Shown piece by piece: positions 41,819-51,502 of a stretch of DNA of 64,000 nt (the first letter of the stretch is position 1; the number at the start of each line of letters is the position of its first letter). The notes under the pieces are model-generated. The model worked only from the letters and a program-made list of their open reading frames with translations, did no database searches and was not told the DNA's origin. The position numbers were made by a program, and so were the translations under genes. Origin of the DNA: Flexivirga oryzae (GTDB lineage: Bacteria; Actinomycetota; Actinomycetes; Actinomycetales; Dermatophilaceae); contig NZ_JACHVQ010000003.1 in NCBI RefSeq assembly GCF_014190805.1, positions 248,001 to 312,000 on the forward strand, given 5' to 3'.

Positions 41819-41930
41819 CCGACAGGACACAAAAGCGCCGACAGGACAAGAAACCGCACGATTTCGGCCCGATCTCACCCTGTTTCGGGTGCCCGTTGTG
41901 AGCCTCTCGGGAAGTAGTTGTCCTGTCGGC
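41819..41930. repeat. Inverted repeat between convergent genes (copy 2)
   Basis: The word CCGACAGGACA occurs at 41819-41829 and again as CCGACAGGACAAG at 41838-41850; its complement TTGTCCTGTCGG lies at 41918-41929. The right arm is inside the end of pabAB. The arm and the next bases (AAACCGC) match the hairpin at 20436-20509. The long loop makes it a weaker terminator than copy 1. Confidence 0.7.
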
Positions 41931-43911
41931 GAAGGGCGCGTAGCGCGGATTGCGCCTTGTCGAGGGTTTCCTGCCACTCCGCCGGCGGGTCGGACAGCCG
42001 GGTGATCGCGCCGCCGACCCCGAGGGTGAACCGGTCGCCGGTGAGCGCCAGGGTGCGGATCGCGACGCTGAGGGTGGCCGTGCCGTCCAGCCCGAGCAGC
42101 CCGATCGCGCCGGAGTAGACACCGCGGCGCTCGCGTTCCAGCTCGCCGAGGATCCGCACCGACCGTTCCTTGGGTGCCCCGGTCATCGAACCGGGTGGGA
42201 ACGTCGCCCGGATCAGGTCGACCACCCCCGTGCCCGCGGGCAGTTCGCACTCGACGGTGCTGACCAGTTGCAGCACCGTGGGGAAGCGACGGACGTCATA
42301 CAGGCCGGTGACGGTGGTGGACCCGGGCACGGCGACGCGGCTGAAGTCGTTGCGCATCAGGTCGACGATCATCAGGTTCTCCGCGCGGTCCTTGCGGGAC
42401 GTCGCCAGCTCCTGCGCGGTCGCGTCGTCGGTGGCGGGGTCACCCGTCGCCGGTCGGGTCCCCTTGATCGGCTCGGTGCGCGCGTGCCCGTCGGCGTCGA
42501 CGGCGAGGAAGAGCTCCGGCGAACCGGACACGACCGTGTGCCGGTCGTCGATGCGCAGGTATGCCGCCCGCGGCACCCGGCCACCCGCCCGGATCGCGAG
42601 GAACACCGCCAGCGGATCGCCGGTGAAACCGCCGTGCAACCGGTTGGTCAGGCACAGTTCGTAGGACTCCCCGCGGGCGATGGCGTCCTGGCAGGTGGCG
42701 ATGAGGTGCAGGTATTCGCCCTGTTCGCAGCCGTATTCGAGCTGAAGCGCAGCGTCCGAGCGTGACGTCGCGGAGTCGGTCGCGCCGGCCGGCCGGTCGA
42801 GCGGCGTGCGCAGCCAGGTGTCCAGATCGGCGACCGACGCGTCGTCGCCCGGCTCGTCCAGCCCGGTCACCCAGCACTCGCCATCGGGCCGCAGCACGAC
42901 GGCCCGGGTCAGCAGGGTCCACCACGAGTCGGGCCACCCGGTGTCGGGTGTCACGGGAAGCTCCAGCCCGAGCAGTTCGAATCCCATTTCGTAGCCGAGG
43001 AATCCGGCATACCCGAGGGCCACGCCGGGGTGCTCGCCGGCGACGTCGACCGGCCGCCGCAGGTGCCGTTGCAACTCGTCGAGCACCGAAGCGGCGGTCT
43101 CGGTCACAGTGCCGTCCGGGTACGTGGTGCGCGTGCCGGCACCCGCGACGCCCGACAACCGGTGCGACCACGGCGAGTCCCAGCCGGCGACGGTCACCGG
43201 CCCGGCGGGCGTCTCGACGCCGTCGAGCACAACGCGTGGCGGTTCGGTCACAGCGGCGAGCACCTGCGCCAGCGACCGCACTCCGGGCACCCGTGTCGAG
43301 CGCTGCCGGGCCGGGTGGGTGCGCTCCAGGCGGTGCCGCGCTGCCGCGGCCAGCCGGAGGAAGTTGCCCACCAGCGTCGCGCCGTGCTCGCTCTCGATCG
43401 ACTCCGGGTGGAACTGCACACCCCACCGCGGTTGGTCCCGCACCCGCAGCGCCATCACCGTGCCGTCGGCCGCGTGCGCGATGGGGACGACCGCACCGGG
43501 GAGGGTTCGCACGTCCAGGCTGTGATAGCGCACCGCGACGAATTCCGTTGGTATGCCGCCGAACAGCGCATCCCCGGTGTGTGTCACCGCCGACGTTTCA
43601 CCGTGTCGCGGGTACGGTGAGCGATCCACGACACCGCCGTGCAGCACGGCGAGCAACTGGTGACCGAGACAGACACCGAGCACCGGCAGGTCGCTGTGTT
43701 CGAGCACGACCCGCGAGATCCCCACGTCGGCGTCGACGGACGGATGACCCGGGCCCGGCGAGATCACGACGGCGTCGAAGCCGGTCGACCAGTCCGGTGG
43801 CAGCGGCGCGTCGTTGCGCAGCACCACGACCTCGGTGCCCGGCACCGCACGCACCAGCTGCACCAGGTTGTGGGTGAAGCTGTCGTGGTTGTCGATCAGC
43901 AGGACCCGCAC
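41875..43911 (-). CDS. pabAB: Aminodeoxychorismate synthase, PabA-PabB fusion
   Basis: A 678-residue fusion. The N-terminal class I glutamine amidotransferase has V-L-G-V-C-L-G-H-Q near residue 77 and the catalytic His-Glu in F-H-P-E-S near residue 166. The C-terminal chorismate-binding domain has P-I-K-G-T-R-P near residue 505, R-N-D-F-S-R-V and F-P-P-G-S-M-T-G-A-P-K. It makes 4-amino-4-deoxychorismate for folate or an antibiotic. GTG start. The last 20 codons include the right arm of a dispersed repeat. Overlaps pabC by 16 bp. Confidence 0.93.
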   Translation of the reverse strand: MRVLLIDNHDSFTHNLVQLVRAVPGTEVVVLRNDAPLPPDWSTGFDAVVISPGPGHPSVDADVGISRVVLEHSDLPVLGVCLGHQLLAVLHGGVVDRSPYPRHGETSAVTHTGDALFGGIPTEFVAVRYHSLDVRTLPGAVVPIAHAADGTVMALRVRDQPRWGVQFHPESIESEHGATLVGNFLRLAAAARHRLERTHPARQRSTRVPGVRSLAQVLAAVTEPPRVVLDGVETPAGPVTVAGWDSPWSHRLSGVAGAGTRTTYPDGTVTETAASVLDELQRHLRRPVDVAGEHPGVALGYAGFLGYEMGFELLGLELPVTPDTGWPDSWWTLLTRAVVLRPDGECWVTGLDEPGDDASVADLDTWLRTPLDRPAGATDSATSRSDAALQLEYGCEQGEYLHLIATCQDAIARGESYELCLTNRLHGGFTGDPLAVFLAIRAGGRVPRAAYLRIDDRHTVVSGSPELFLAVDADGHARTEPIKGTRPATGDPATDDATAQELATSRKDRAENLMIVDLMRNDFSRVAVPGSTTVTGLYDVRRFPTVLQLVSTVECELPAGTGVVDLIRATFPPGSMTGAPKERSVRILGELERERRGVYSGAIGLLGLDGTATLSVAIRTLALTGDRFTLGVGGAITRLSDPPAEWQETLDKAQSALRALRRQDNYFPRGSQRAPETG

Positions 43912-44702
43912 GCACCGCTCCCGTCCGGCACCGGTCGCCTTGCCGTCTCGAGCGCCGCCTGCAACGCATCCCGCAGGCCCCGATCCGGTTGCAGCACAAG
44001 GTCACCCAACCGTTCGACGACCCGGACACCGTGGAGCGCCGAAAGCGTCAGCATGCCATCTGCGGCACCGAGATCGGACAGGCGGACCACGTCGTCGCGC
44101 ACGGTCAGCCCGGCCTTCGGCGCCTCGTCGCGCAGCACCGACAGCGTCACGCCCCGCAATCGTGGCGCGCGGGGCGCGATCAACTCCCGGCCCCGCAGTA
44201 CGAGCAAGGTCGCAAATATCGTCTCGCTCACCAGGCCGCCCGCGGTGACCAGCACCCGGTCGTCATACCCGCCGGCGGCTGCGACGGCGGCCTGCTCCGT
44301 CTGCCAGAGGTAGTCGATCCCTTTGATATCAGGTTGTTTTCGCCCATCGAGGAATGCCGATCCCAGGGTGATGCTCGTGCGGAGTCGTTCCACGGGAAAC
44401 ATCCGGACCGCGCACCGCAGCCCCTCGCGCGTCCACACCAACGCCGGGAACCACGAACCGGTGACGGGCAGATGGCCCAGTGCGTGGTCGTATGCCGCGC
44501 CGGCCTCGTCCACCGGCACCCCGAACACGTCGAGCACGCCCGCCACGAACCGGGCGCGATGCCGGTCGACCGCGACACCGGCGCCGTCATACAGGTGCCA
44601 GGAGTCGAGCACGACCGGCCCGGAGCGGGCCAGGTCCTCGACGGACGAGTCCGTCAACAGCGGGCAGCGCGAACCCTCGCTGCACGTCCCGGCCGATGTC
44701 AT
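43896..44702 (-). CDS. pabC: PabC-like aminodeoxychorismate lyase (class IV aminotransferase)
   Basis: A 268-residue PLP-fold-type-IV protein. It contains D-I-K-G-I-D-Y-L-W-Q near residue 124 with the likely PLP lysine, and V-T-A-G-G-L-V-S-E-T-I-F in the cofactor loop. It follows the order pabC-pabAB with translational overlap, so 4-aminobenzoate formation is the likely role. ATG 44702 is chosen; upstream frames overlap the divergent promoter region. A parS-like GTTCCACGGGAAACA lies inside at 44387-44401. Confidence 0.82.
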   Translation of the reverse strand: MTSAGTCSEGSRCPLLTDSSVEDLARSGPVVLDSWHLYDGAGVAVDRHRARFVAGVLDVFGVPVDEAGAAYDHALGHLPVTGSWFPALVWTREGLRCAVRMFPVERLRTSITLGSAFLDGRKQPDIKGIDYLWQTEQAAVAAAGGYDDRVLVTAGGLVSETIFATLLVLRGRELIAPRAPRLRGVTLSVLRDEAPKAGLTVRDDVVRLSDLGAADGMLTLSALHGVRVVERLGDLVLQPDRGLRDALQAALETARRPVPDGSGACGSC

Positions 44703-44871
44703 GCCTGATGAGTAGCACACTGTGTGGGAGTCGGGTAGGTCGAGCGGACTTCGGCATACTCGCGTTGGCGCCGGTCGGCGCCAGGAGGGAGCGGCAAGGA
44801 ACAGTGCGTGGCGAGACAGGGCGGATACGCTCGCAACCGGCCGGTCCGGGCGGCACCGTCGAGACCAAGGG

Positions 44872-46608
44872 ATGACGATGACTCGCGAACCCGACGTCGG
44901 CGACACCTTCGGCCGCTACGAGTTGCGCAGCCGCCTCGGCCAGGGCGGGATGGGCACCGTGTACCGCGCGTTCGATACCGGGCACGGCCGGACGGTCGCG
45001 CTGAAACTGCTCTTGCCGAGCCTTGCCCAGGATCCCGCGTTCCGGGAGAGATTCGACCGCGAGTCGCACATCGCCGCCCGCCTCACCGAGCCACACGTGC
45101 TGCCGATCCACAGCTTCGGACAGATTGACGGCATCCTCTACATGGACATGAGGTATGCCGAGGGCTACCGCAGTCTCGCGGATGTACTGCGGACCGAGCC
45201 GATGGACCCGGCGGTCGCTGTCGCCGTCGTCGGCCAGGTCGCGGCAGCGCTGGATGCGGCCCACGAGCGAGGCCTGGTGCACCGGGACGTCAAACCCGCC
45301 AACATCCTGATCGGTCCCGGGAACTTTGCGTATCTGATCGATTTCGGCATCGCGACCGCAGCCGACGACGAACGTCTGACCCAGCCCGGATTCGTGATGG
45401 GCTCGCGTCCCTATATGGCACCCGAGCGCTTCACCAGCGGTTACCGGGACGCAGCCGCCGGCGACATCTACTCCCTGGCGTGCGTCTTGCACAAAGCGCT
45501 GACGGGTGCTCCACCGGACGCCGGCCCGAGCGGCGAGGCTCGGCCGAGCAACGCCGTCCCGGCCGGTCTCGCCGACGTCATACGACAGGCGCTCGAGGTC
45601 GACCCGACCCAACGCCCGAAATCCGCCGGGGAGTTCGCCCGGCGGGCGATCGATCAGTTGAACCGCCACCAACAGGCAACGGTCCAGCAGATCATGGACG
45701 AGGGCGTCGGTGAGGACTCGACTACCGTTCCGCTCACCGAGCGAATCACACCTTCCGCCACACATGACCTGCCGGCACCCGACACCTTGGACGGTGACCA
45801 AGGCGCCACTCTGTCGTCGCACGCGACGAACGGTCGCCTGTGGCGCTCGGCCGGCGCAGCCGTCGTGGTCGTGCTCCTCGCGATCGGAGGCTACGTGTTG
45901 TGGTCCGGCCGATCGCACGGCGCCACACCGCGAGCTGGGACCACCTCGAACCAGGCGGTCGGCCACTCCCATGCCACTGTACCGAGCAGCGAGCCCGCGA
46001 ACAGCGCGACCGGCGAACCGTCGACGGGCCCGACGGGAACCAGTGCTGCTGCGCTGGCCGACGGATCGTGCGTCGACTCGGCGGGCAGGGCGACTCCCTG
46101 CAGCGAGAGCGGCTCCGGCTTGGTGCTGGCGGACACCGACTGCACAACGGCGTCGGTGCGATCCCGGATCGGGTATGACGAACTGCTGTCCCCACTCTTG
46201 CGCTTGCAGCGATCTGGGAACGCCTGCGTGGTTTTCCCCACGACGAGTGCCGGCAACGCCGGTGCCGGAGCGGCCCAGATCAAGACGCTCGCCGGCCACC
46301 CGTCCGCGCAACTGCTCGCCTGCACCGCGTCGGCCACGGGCTCGGGTCCGGAGATCCCCTGCTCCAAGACACATCGACTTGAGTTCGTCGGTGCGTGGAT
46401 GACACCGCCCGACGACCTGAGCGTGAATGCTGTATGCGCCGTGCCGGCACAGACCTATTCGGGCCGCACCTTCGACGGCACCGACCAGTCCGTCACGGTC
46501 CAGTTGCTGCAGGGCACCGGGCCGAGCGGACGGCAAGTGCGATGTGCCGTGGCCAGTCGTAACGCGGTTACCGGCTCGCTCTGGCAGCGGGGGGCGACTG
46601 CGCCGTGA
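44872..46608 (+). CDS. Transmembrane Ser/Thr protein kinase (first paralogue)
   Basis: A 578-residue PknB-like kinase. The glycine loop is L-G-Q-G-G-M-G-T-V near residue 22, V-A-L-K-L has the ATP lysine, H-R-D-V-K-P-A-N-I lies near residue 143 and D-F-G-I-A near residue 162. One transmembrane helix lies near residues 324-346. The extracytoplasmic C-terminus has a Ser/Thr-rich stalk and a Cys-containing domain shared with the second kinase (C-V-D-S-A-G-R, L-L-A-C-T, I-P-C-S-K-T-H-R). It may sense an envelope signal. ATG 44872 has AAGG upstream. Confidence 0.9.
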   Translation: MTMTREPDVGDTFGRYELRSRLGQGGMGTVYRAFDTGHGRTVALKLLLPSLAQDPAFRERFDRESHIAARLTEPHVLPIHSFGQIDGILYMDMRYAEGYRSLADVLRTEPMDPAVAVAVVGQVAAALDAAHERGLVHRDVKPANILIGPGNFAYLIDFGIATAADDERLTQPGFVMGSRPYMAPERFTSGYRDAAAGDIYSLACVLHKALTGAPPDAGPSGEARPSNAVPAGLADVIRQALEVDPTQRPKSAGEFARRAIDQLNRHQQATVQQIMDEGVGEDSTTVPLTERITPSATHDLPAPDTLDGDQGATLSSHATNGRLWRSAGAAVVVVLLAIGGYVLWSGRSHGATPRAGTTSNQAVGHSHATVPSSEPANSATGEPSTGPTGTSAAALADGSCVDSAGRATPCSESGSGLVLADTDCTTASVRSRIGYDELLSPLLRLQRSGNACVVFPTTSAGNAGAGAAQIKTLAGHPSAQLLACTASATGSGPEIPCSKTHRLEFVGAWMTPPDDLSVNAVCAVPAQTYSGRTFDGTDQSVTVQLLQGTGPSGRQVRCAVASRNAVTGSLWQRGATAP

Positions 46609-46727
46609 CGAGGACCGTGTTGCGCTGCGTTCCACGCCGCGCAACACGCCGGGCACCGACGATGCCAGTCGATATAGTGCAGCGCCCGCAAAACTGTGTG
46701 GCGATGGTCGTTCGGAGGAGGGGCACC

Positions 46728-47396
46728 ATGCGGTGGAGTCTGATGCCAGTTGTCGTGGTTGGATCGTTGGCGCTGGCAGGTTGCGGTGGTGGAAGCAACA
46801 AAGCGGCGCCCTCGGCTGTGACGCGGACGATGGTAGTCACCAAGACCGTGCAGGCACCTCGCGCAACCAGTGCGACGACCCCGGACTCCGCTCCCTCGAC
46901 CGACGCCGATGCTGGAGCTACCGTCGACCCGTCGGACGACGAAGTAGGCAGCGGCGAGTCCTCGGGTCCACCGGTACTCCAAGCCACTGGCGCGGATCGT
47001 ACGTTGACGCTGTCAGACGCCTTTTCGGCTGACAACTGGGAGGAAGGCAGCTACACGCCCGCTGGTAAGGCCGACCCTGTGCAGGGAATCCGTACTGATG
47101 TCTACTGCAGCGCGTCGGAACCGATCGAGCTTCGCTTCGGTCAGACGACTGGCACGCTACATGTCGCGTTTGCACAGGACATCCAATCCGACAGCTCCGA
47201 CCAGACGTTGGAATTCGACCTAACGGTAGACGGCCGTACGGTGAAGTCGAAGAACGTCACGTTCAAGCAGTCGGGAGAGATGTCGACGCCACTCAGCGGT
47301 GTGGCTTCGATCGAGATCACTGCCCAGCCTGCTGGTGACAACGACTGCGAGTCGACCATGGCGCTGATCACGAAGCTCTGGATCACCGCGAAGTAG
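46728..47396 (+). CDS. Lipoprotein with a galactose-binding/NPCBM-like domain
   Basis: A 222-residue predicted lipoprotein. The signal peptide ends in the lipobox L-A-L-A-G-C near residue 17. A Ser/Thr/Asp-rich linker of about 60 residues is followed by a beta-rich domain (Y-C-S-A-S-E-P-I-E-L-R-F, T-L-E-F-D-L-T-V-D-G) that resembles NPCBM-like sugar-binding modules. GGAGG lies 8 bp before ATG 46728; an earlier frame start at 46605 is rejected. It sits between two paralogous kinases. Its codon use is less GC-rich than its neighbours. Confidence 0.78.
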   Translation: MRWSLMPVVVVGSLALAGCGGGSNKAAPSAVTRTMVVTKTVQAPRATSATTPDSAPSTDADAGATVDPSDDEVGSGESSGPPVLQATGADRTLTLSDAFSADNWEEGSYTPAGKADPVQGIRTDVYCSASEPIELRFGQTTGTLHVAFAQDIQSDSSDQTLEFDLTVDGRTVKSKNVTFKQSGEMSTPLSGVASIEITAQPAGDNDCESTMALITKLWITAK

Positions 47397-47424
47397 TCAC
47401 CCCCACCGCACGTTCGGACGAGGT

Positions 47425-49114
47425 ATGACGGGACCAGGACCACGAACCGGCATGGCCTTCGGGCACTACGAACTGCGTGACCTGGTCGGTCGCGGCGGGA
47501 TGGGTGAGGTCTACCAGGCGTTCGACCGGCGGCGGAACCGGGTGGTGGCGCTGAAACTCCTGCCGCCGTCGCTGGTGGAGGACACCGTCTACCGGACCCG
47601 CTTCCAGCGGGAGGCGCAGACCGCCGCGCAGCTGACCGAGCCGCACGTCATCCCGATCCACGACTTCGGCGAGCTGGACGGTGTGCTCTACATCGACATG
47701 CGCCTGGCGGACGGGTTCCGCAGCCTGGCCGAGCGCATCGACGGGCGGCCGCTGCAGCCGTCGGTGGCGGTCGCCCTGGTCCAGCAGATCGGCGCCGCGC
47801 TGGACGCGGCGCACGCGCAGGGCCTGGTGCACCGCGACGTGAAGCCGGCGAACATCCTGGTCAACGACGACGATTTCGCCTACCTGATCGACTTCGGCAT
47901 CGCACGGTCCGCCGAGAGCACCCGGGTGACCGAGATCGGCAGCACGGTCGGTTCGCTGCCCTACATGGCTCCCGAGCGCTTCAGCCAGGGCTATCAGGAC
48001 CACCCCGCCGCGGACGTCTACTCGCTGGCCTGCGTCCTCGCGGAGTGCCTGACGGGACGCCCGGTGTTCTCCGGCTCCGCCGAGGTCATCCTGCGGTCCC
48101 ACCTGGACGGTGCGCCGCCGCTCGACGCGGGGTCCGTGCCGGCCCGGCTGTTGCCGGTGATCCAACGCGGACTGGCCCGCAACCCTGCCGAACGCCCTGC
48201 GAGCACAGGCGAATTCGCCCGTCTCGCGGTCGAGGCCTTGTCCGGCGGCGACCGCGCGGCGGCCACCACCATCATCGCCAAGACCAACCCCGCCGGGGCC
48301 GGCCCGGATGCACCGACGGTGCCGGCCGGCCGGCCACCGACGCGCAGCAACCGCACCCGCTGGGTCGCAGCGGCCGCCGCCGCGGTCGTCGTACTCGGCG
48401 GTGGCGGGCTGCTGGTCAAGTCGCTGGCCAACGGCGACGGCCCGGCGACCTCTGTACAACCACCCGCAACGGCGGTCACCACGGGTGGCGGCGCCGCCCC
48501 GCGGACCGCGGAGACCACGACCAGCTCCGACCCCGGCACGACCACCGGATCCGCCACGGGCGCCGCGGACGGCGCGATGCAGTGTCGACAAACAGGGCAA
48601 CGACGTCGGGTGCACGGACGCCCTGTCGGGGTATGTCGTGCAGGACGCGACCTGCGACGCGGTCTCGGTGCAACGCAGCACGTCCTACGACGACCAGCTC
48701 GCGCCGCTGTTGACCTACCTGAAAGGGTCGGGCGGCCGGTGCGAGGCCTTCCCGACCGATGCGGCGGCGTCGGAGGGCGCCACCGGTTTCGACGTGATGG
48801 CGCTGTTCACGATGAGCAGCCCCAAGCCCGCGCTGCTGTCCTGTCTGGCGCAGCCCGGGGACGGCGCACCCGTGATCCCGTGCTCGAAGCCGCACCGGGT
48901 CGAGATCGTCGGCAAGTGGCTGAAGCTGTCCGGCTCGCCGAACGCGGACGGTGTCTGCAAGACCCCGGGTGGGCGGTACACGCTGCGGGACGCCTTGCAG
49001 CTGACGCCATACCCCGTGCGGCTCGTGCCCGGCACCCACGACGGGGTGCGGCAGTACCGCTGCGCGGTGGTCGTGCCGAAGACGAGCACCGACACGGCGT
49101 ACCACGCGGCCTGA
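47425..49114 (+). pseudogene. Transmembrane Ser/Thr protein kinase (second paralogue), frameshifted sensor domain
   Basis: The kinase part (47425 to about 48576) is complete: V-G-R-G-G-M-G-E-V, V-A-L-K-L, H-R-D-V-K-P-A-N-I near residue 137 and D-F-G-I-A. A transmembrane helix lies near residues 312-330. After codon 48574-48576 the frame continues into an Arg-rich unrelated sequence. The homologous extracytoplasmic domain (C-T-D-A-L-S-G-Y-V-V, L-L-S-C-L, I-P-C-S-K-P-H-R) continues one base over, from 48578 to 49114. One extra base near 48577 therefore splits sensor and kinase. It may be a real mutation, a phase-variable site or a sequencing error. The kinase half could still be made. Confidence 0.82.
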
Positions 49115-49175
49115 CCGCGGGCCGGCGGGCCAGTCCCTGGGATTGGACCTGAAAGTTAGCCATCCGAAGTGTATT

Positions 49176-49198
49176 TTGTTTAGTACAGGCTAAACAAA
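49176..49198. promoter_or_regulatory. AT-rich palindromic operator upstream of the MFS-MarR operon
   Basis: TTTGTTTAG and CTAAACAAA form a perfect 9-bp inverted repeat around a 5-6 bp spacer, 20 bp before the MFS start. It is the most AT-rich spot nearby and is likely bound by the MarR protein encoded downstream. Confidence 0.7.
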
Positions 49199-49217
49199 TA
49201 CTTCAGGAGATCCACGG

Positions 49218-51011
49218 ATGTCAGACGACATATCCGCCCCGCAGCGCAAGGCCGGCTTGTCGGCAGCGCGTGAGCGTGCCGCTGCGCAGGTGGCGAGCCC
49301 GCACTACAAGTGGATCGTGTTGTCCAACACGACCCTCGGGGTGCTGATCGCGACGATCAACTCCTCGATCCTGCTGATCGCGCTGCCGGACATCTTCCGC
49401 GGCATCAAGATCAACCCGCTGGCTCCCGGCAACACCAGCCTGCTGCTGTGGCTGATCATGGGCTACATGGTCGTGACGGCGGTGCTCGTCGTCGGGCTGG
49501 GCCGGCTGGGTGACATGTACGGCCGGGTGCGGATCTACAACGCCGGATTCGCCATCTTCACCTTCTTCTCGGTCATGCTGGCCATCACCTGGATGCACGG
49601 CACCCCGGCGGGCCTGTGGCTGATCGCGATGCGCATCTTCCAGGGTGTGGGCGGCGCGATGCTGATGGCGAACTCGAGCGCGATCATCACCGACGCGTTC
49701 CCGCCCAACGAGCGCGGACTCGGCCTGGGCCTGAACATGGTTGCCGCCATCGCCGGGTCCTTCATCGGGCTGATCGTCGGCGGCCTGCTCGCGCCGGTCG
49801 AGTGGCACCTGGTCTTCCTGGTCTCGGTGCCGATCGGCCTGTTCGGCACCGTCTGGGCCTACCTGCGGTTGCACGACACCGGTGTGCGCAAGCACGCGTC
49901 GATGGACTGGTGGGGCAACCTCACCTTCGCCGTCGGCCTGATCGCCATACTCGTCGGGATCACGTACGGGATCCAGCCGTATGCCGGCCACACCATGGGC
50001 TGGACCAACCCCTGGGTGCTCACCGCTCTCATCGGCGGCGCCGCGGTGCTCGTGGTGTTCGCGTGGGTGGAGACCAAGGTCGCCGAGCCGATGTTCCGGC
50101 TCGACCTGTTCCGGATCCGGGCGTTCACGTTCGGCAACTTCGCCAGCCTGCTGGGCGCGCTGGGGCGTGGCGGGCTGATGTTCATCCTGATCATCTGGCT
50201 GCAGGGCATCTGGCTGCCGCGTCGCGGGTACAGCTTCGAGTCCACCCCGTTGTGGGCCGGCATCTTCATGCTGCCCATGACGATCGGCTTCCTGGTCGCC
50301 GGGCCGACGTCGGGCTGGCTGTCCGACCGGTTCGGTGCGCGCGCCTTCGCGACCGGCGGCATGCTGGTCGCGTCCGGCAGTTTCGTCTGGTTGTGGGCGC
50401 TGCCGGTCAACTTCAGCTACTGGCAGTTCGCGCTGGCACTGCTGATCAACGGCCTGGGCATGGGCCTGTTCGCGGCGCCCAACCGGACCGGGATCATGAA
50501 CAGCCTGCCCGCCGATCAACGCGGGGTCGGTGCCGGGATGAGCACGGTCTTCAGCAACTCCGCGATGGTGCTGTCGATCGGCATCTTCTTCTCGCTGATG
50601 ATCACCGGGTTGTCCGGCTCACTGCCGGACGCGGTGATGCAGGGGCTGACCGCCAACGGCGTGCCCCACGACTCCGCGGCACAGGTCGCGTCGCTGCCAC
50701 CGGTCGGCGTGCTCTTCGCCTCGCTGCTGGGTTACAACCCGATCCAGTCCCTGCTCGGCCCGCACGTGCTGCACCAGTTGCCGGCGGCCACCCAGGCGCA
50801 TCTGACCGGCCACGAGTTCTTCCCGTCGCTGATCTCCGGGCCGTTCTCCGACGGCCTCGGGGTCGCGTTCAGCTTCGCCATCGCAGCCTGCCTGATCGCC
50901 GCCTTCGCGTCGGCCTTCCGCGGTGGCAAGTACATCCACCAGGACGAGGAGCAGCCGCCCGACGAGGACTCCACCACCCCGGCGGAGCTGCTCGCGGAAG
51001 GTGCCGAGTGA
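49218..51011 (+). CDS. DHA2-family MFS exporter (14 helices)
   Basis: A 597-residue exporter. It has N-S-S-I-L-L-I-A-L-P in helix 1, the motif A-like G-R-L-G-D-M-Y-G-R near residue 96, and a large extracytoplasmic loop between late helices (Q-G-L-T-A-N-G-V-P). The tail is acidic. Substrate unknown. Its stop overlaps the start of marR (GTGA), so the exporter is co-translated with its regulator. Preceded by AGGAG. Confidence 0.9.
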   Translation: MSDDISAPQRKAGLSAARERAAAQVASPHYKWIVLSNTTLGVLIATINSSILLIALPDIFRGIKINPLAPGNTSLLLWLIMGYMVVTAVLVVGLGRLGDMYGRVRIYNAGFAIFTFFSVMLAITWMHGTPAGLWLIAMRIFQGVGGAMLMANSSAIITDAFPPNERGLGLGLNMVAAIAGSFIGLIVGGLLAPVEWHLVFLVSVPIGLFGTVWAYLRLHDTGVRKHASMDWWGNLTFAVGLIAILVGITYGIQPYAGHTMGWTNPWVLTALIGGAAVLVVFAWVETKVAEPMFRLDLFRIRAFTFGNFASLLGALGRGGLMFILIIWLQGIWLPRRGYSFESTPLWAGIFMLPMTIGFLVAGPTSGWLSDRFGARAFATGGMLVASGSFVWLWALPVNFSYWQFALALLINGLGMGLFAAPNRTGIMNSLPADQRGVGAGMSTVFSNSAMVLSIGIFFSLMITGLSGSLPDAVMQGLTANGVPHDSAAQVASLPPVGVLFASLLGYNPIQSLLGPHVLHQLPAATQAHLTGHEFFPSLISGPFSDGLGVAFSFAIAACLIAAFASAFRGGKYIHQDEEQPPDEDSTTPAELLAEGAE

Positions 51012-51502
51012 GCGACCCGAGGACGCCGGACGCGCCCTCGGTCGGCGAGCTCGCCGGCGGGCTGCGCACCGCCGTGAACCGGCTGGCGTACGTGTTGCGG
51101 CTGCCGGTCGCCGCCGAGGGGATCACCCCGACCCGGCTGTCCGCCCTGGTCGTGCTGATGAAGCACGGGCCGCTGCGCCCCGGCGCACTCGCCGAGCGGC
51201 TGAGCATCAGCGCGGCCAGTGCATCCCGGCTCATCGACGTGCTGATCGACGGCGGGTGGGCCCGTCGGGACCCGGATCCGAGCGACGGTCGCGCCTGCCT
51301 GCTGAGCCTCAGCCCGCAGGGTGAGGCCGCGTTGGAGAAGCTGCGCCGCGAAGGGACCGGCGACCTGGCCGCCGGGATCGAGCAGCTGACCGACGAGCAG
51401 CGGGAGGCGTTGTCTGCCGCCCTGCCGGTGCTGGTCACGCTCGCCGACGGGTATGTCGCCACGGCCGCCACCCGGACGCAGAGCGTCTCAGCGGGCAGTT
51501 AG
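51008..51502 (+). CDS. MarR-family regulator
   Basis: A 164-residue winged-helix protein. The HTH reads L-A-E-R-L-S-I-S-A-A-S-A-S-R-L-I near residues 64-80, and the wing R-R-D-P-D-P-S-D-G-R-A near residues 90-100 is the MarR signature. GTG 51008 overlaps the exporter stop. It presumably represses its own operon through the palindrome at 49176-49198. Confidence 0.9.
   Translation: MSDPRTPDAPSVGELAGGLRTAVNRLAYVLRLPVAAEGITPTRLSALVVLMKHGPLRPGALAERLSISAASASRLIDVLIDGGWARRDPDPSDGRACLLSLSPQGEAALEKLRREGTGDLAAGIEQLTDEQREALSAALPVLVTLADGYVATAATRTQSVSAGS

Noticed and set aside
44387..44401. Fourth parS site
   Set aside because: Only 13 of 16 positions match and it lies in pabC coding sequence 39 kb from parB; mentioned but not annotated as a site.
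49221..50519. Long minus-strand frame opposite the DHA2 exporter
   Set aside because: It is a GC-rich antisense shadow of a clear membrane protein gene; its sequence is Gln/Asp/Arg-biased with no motif.
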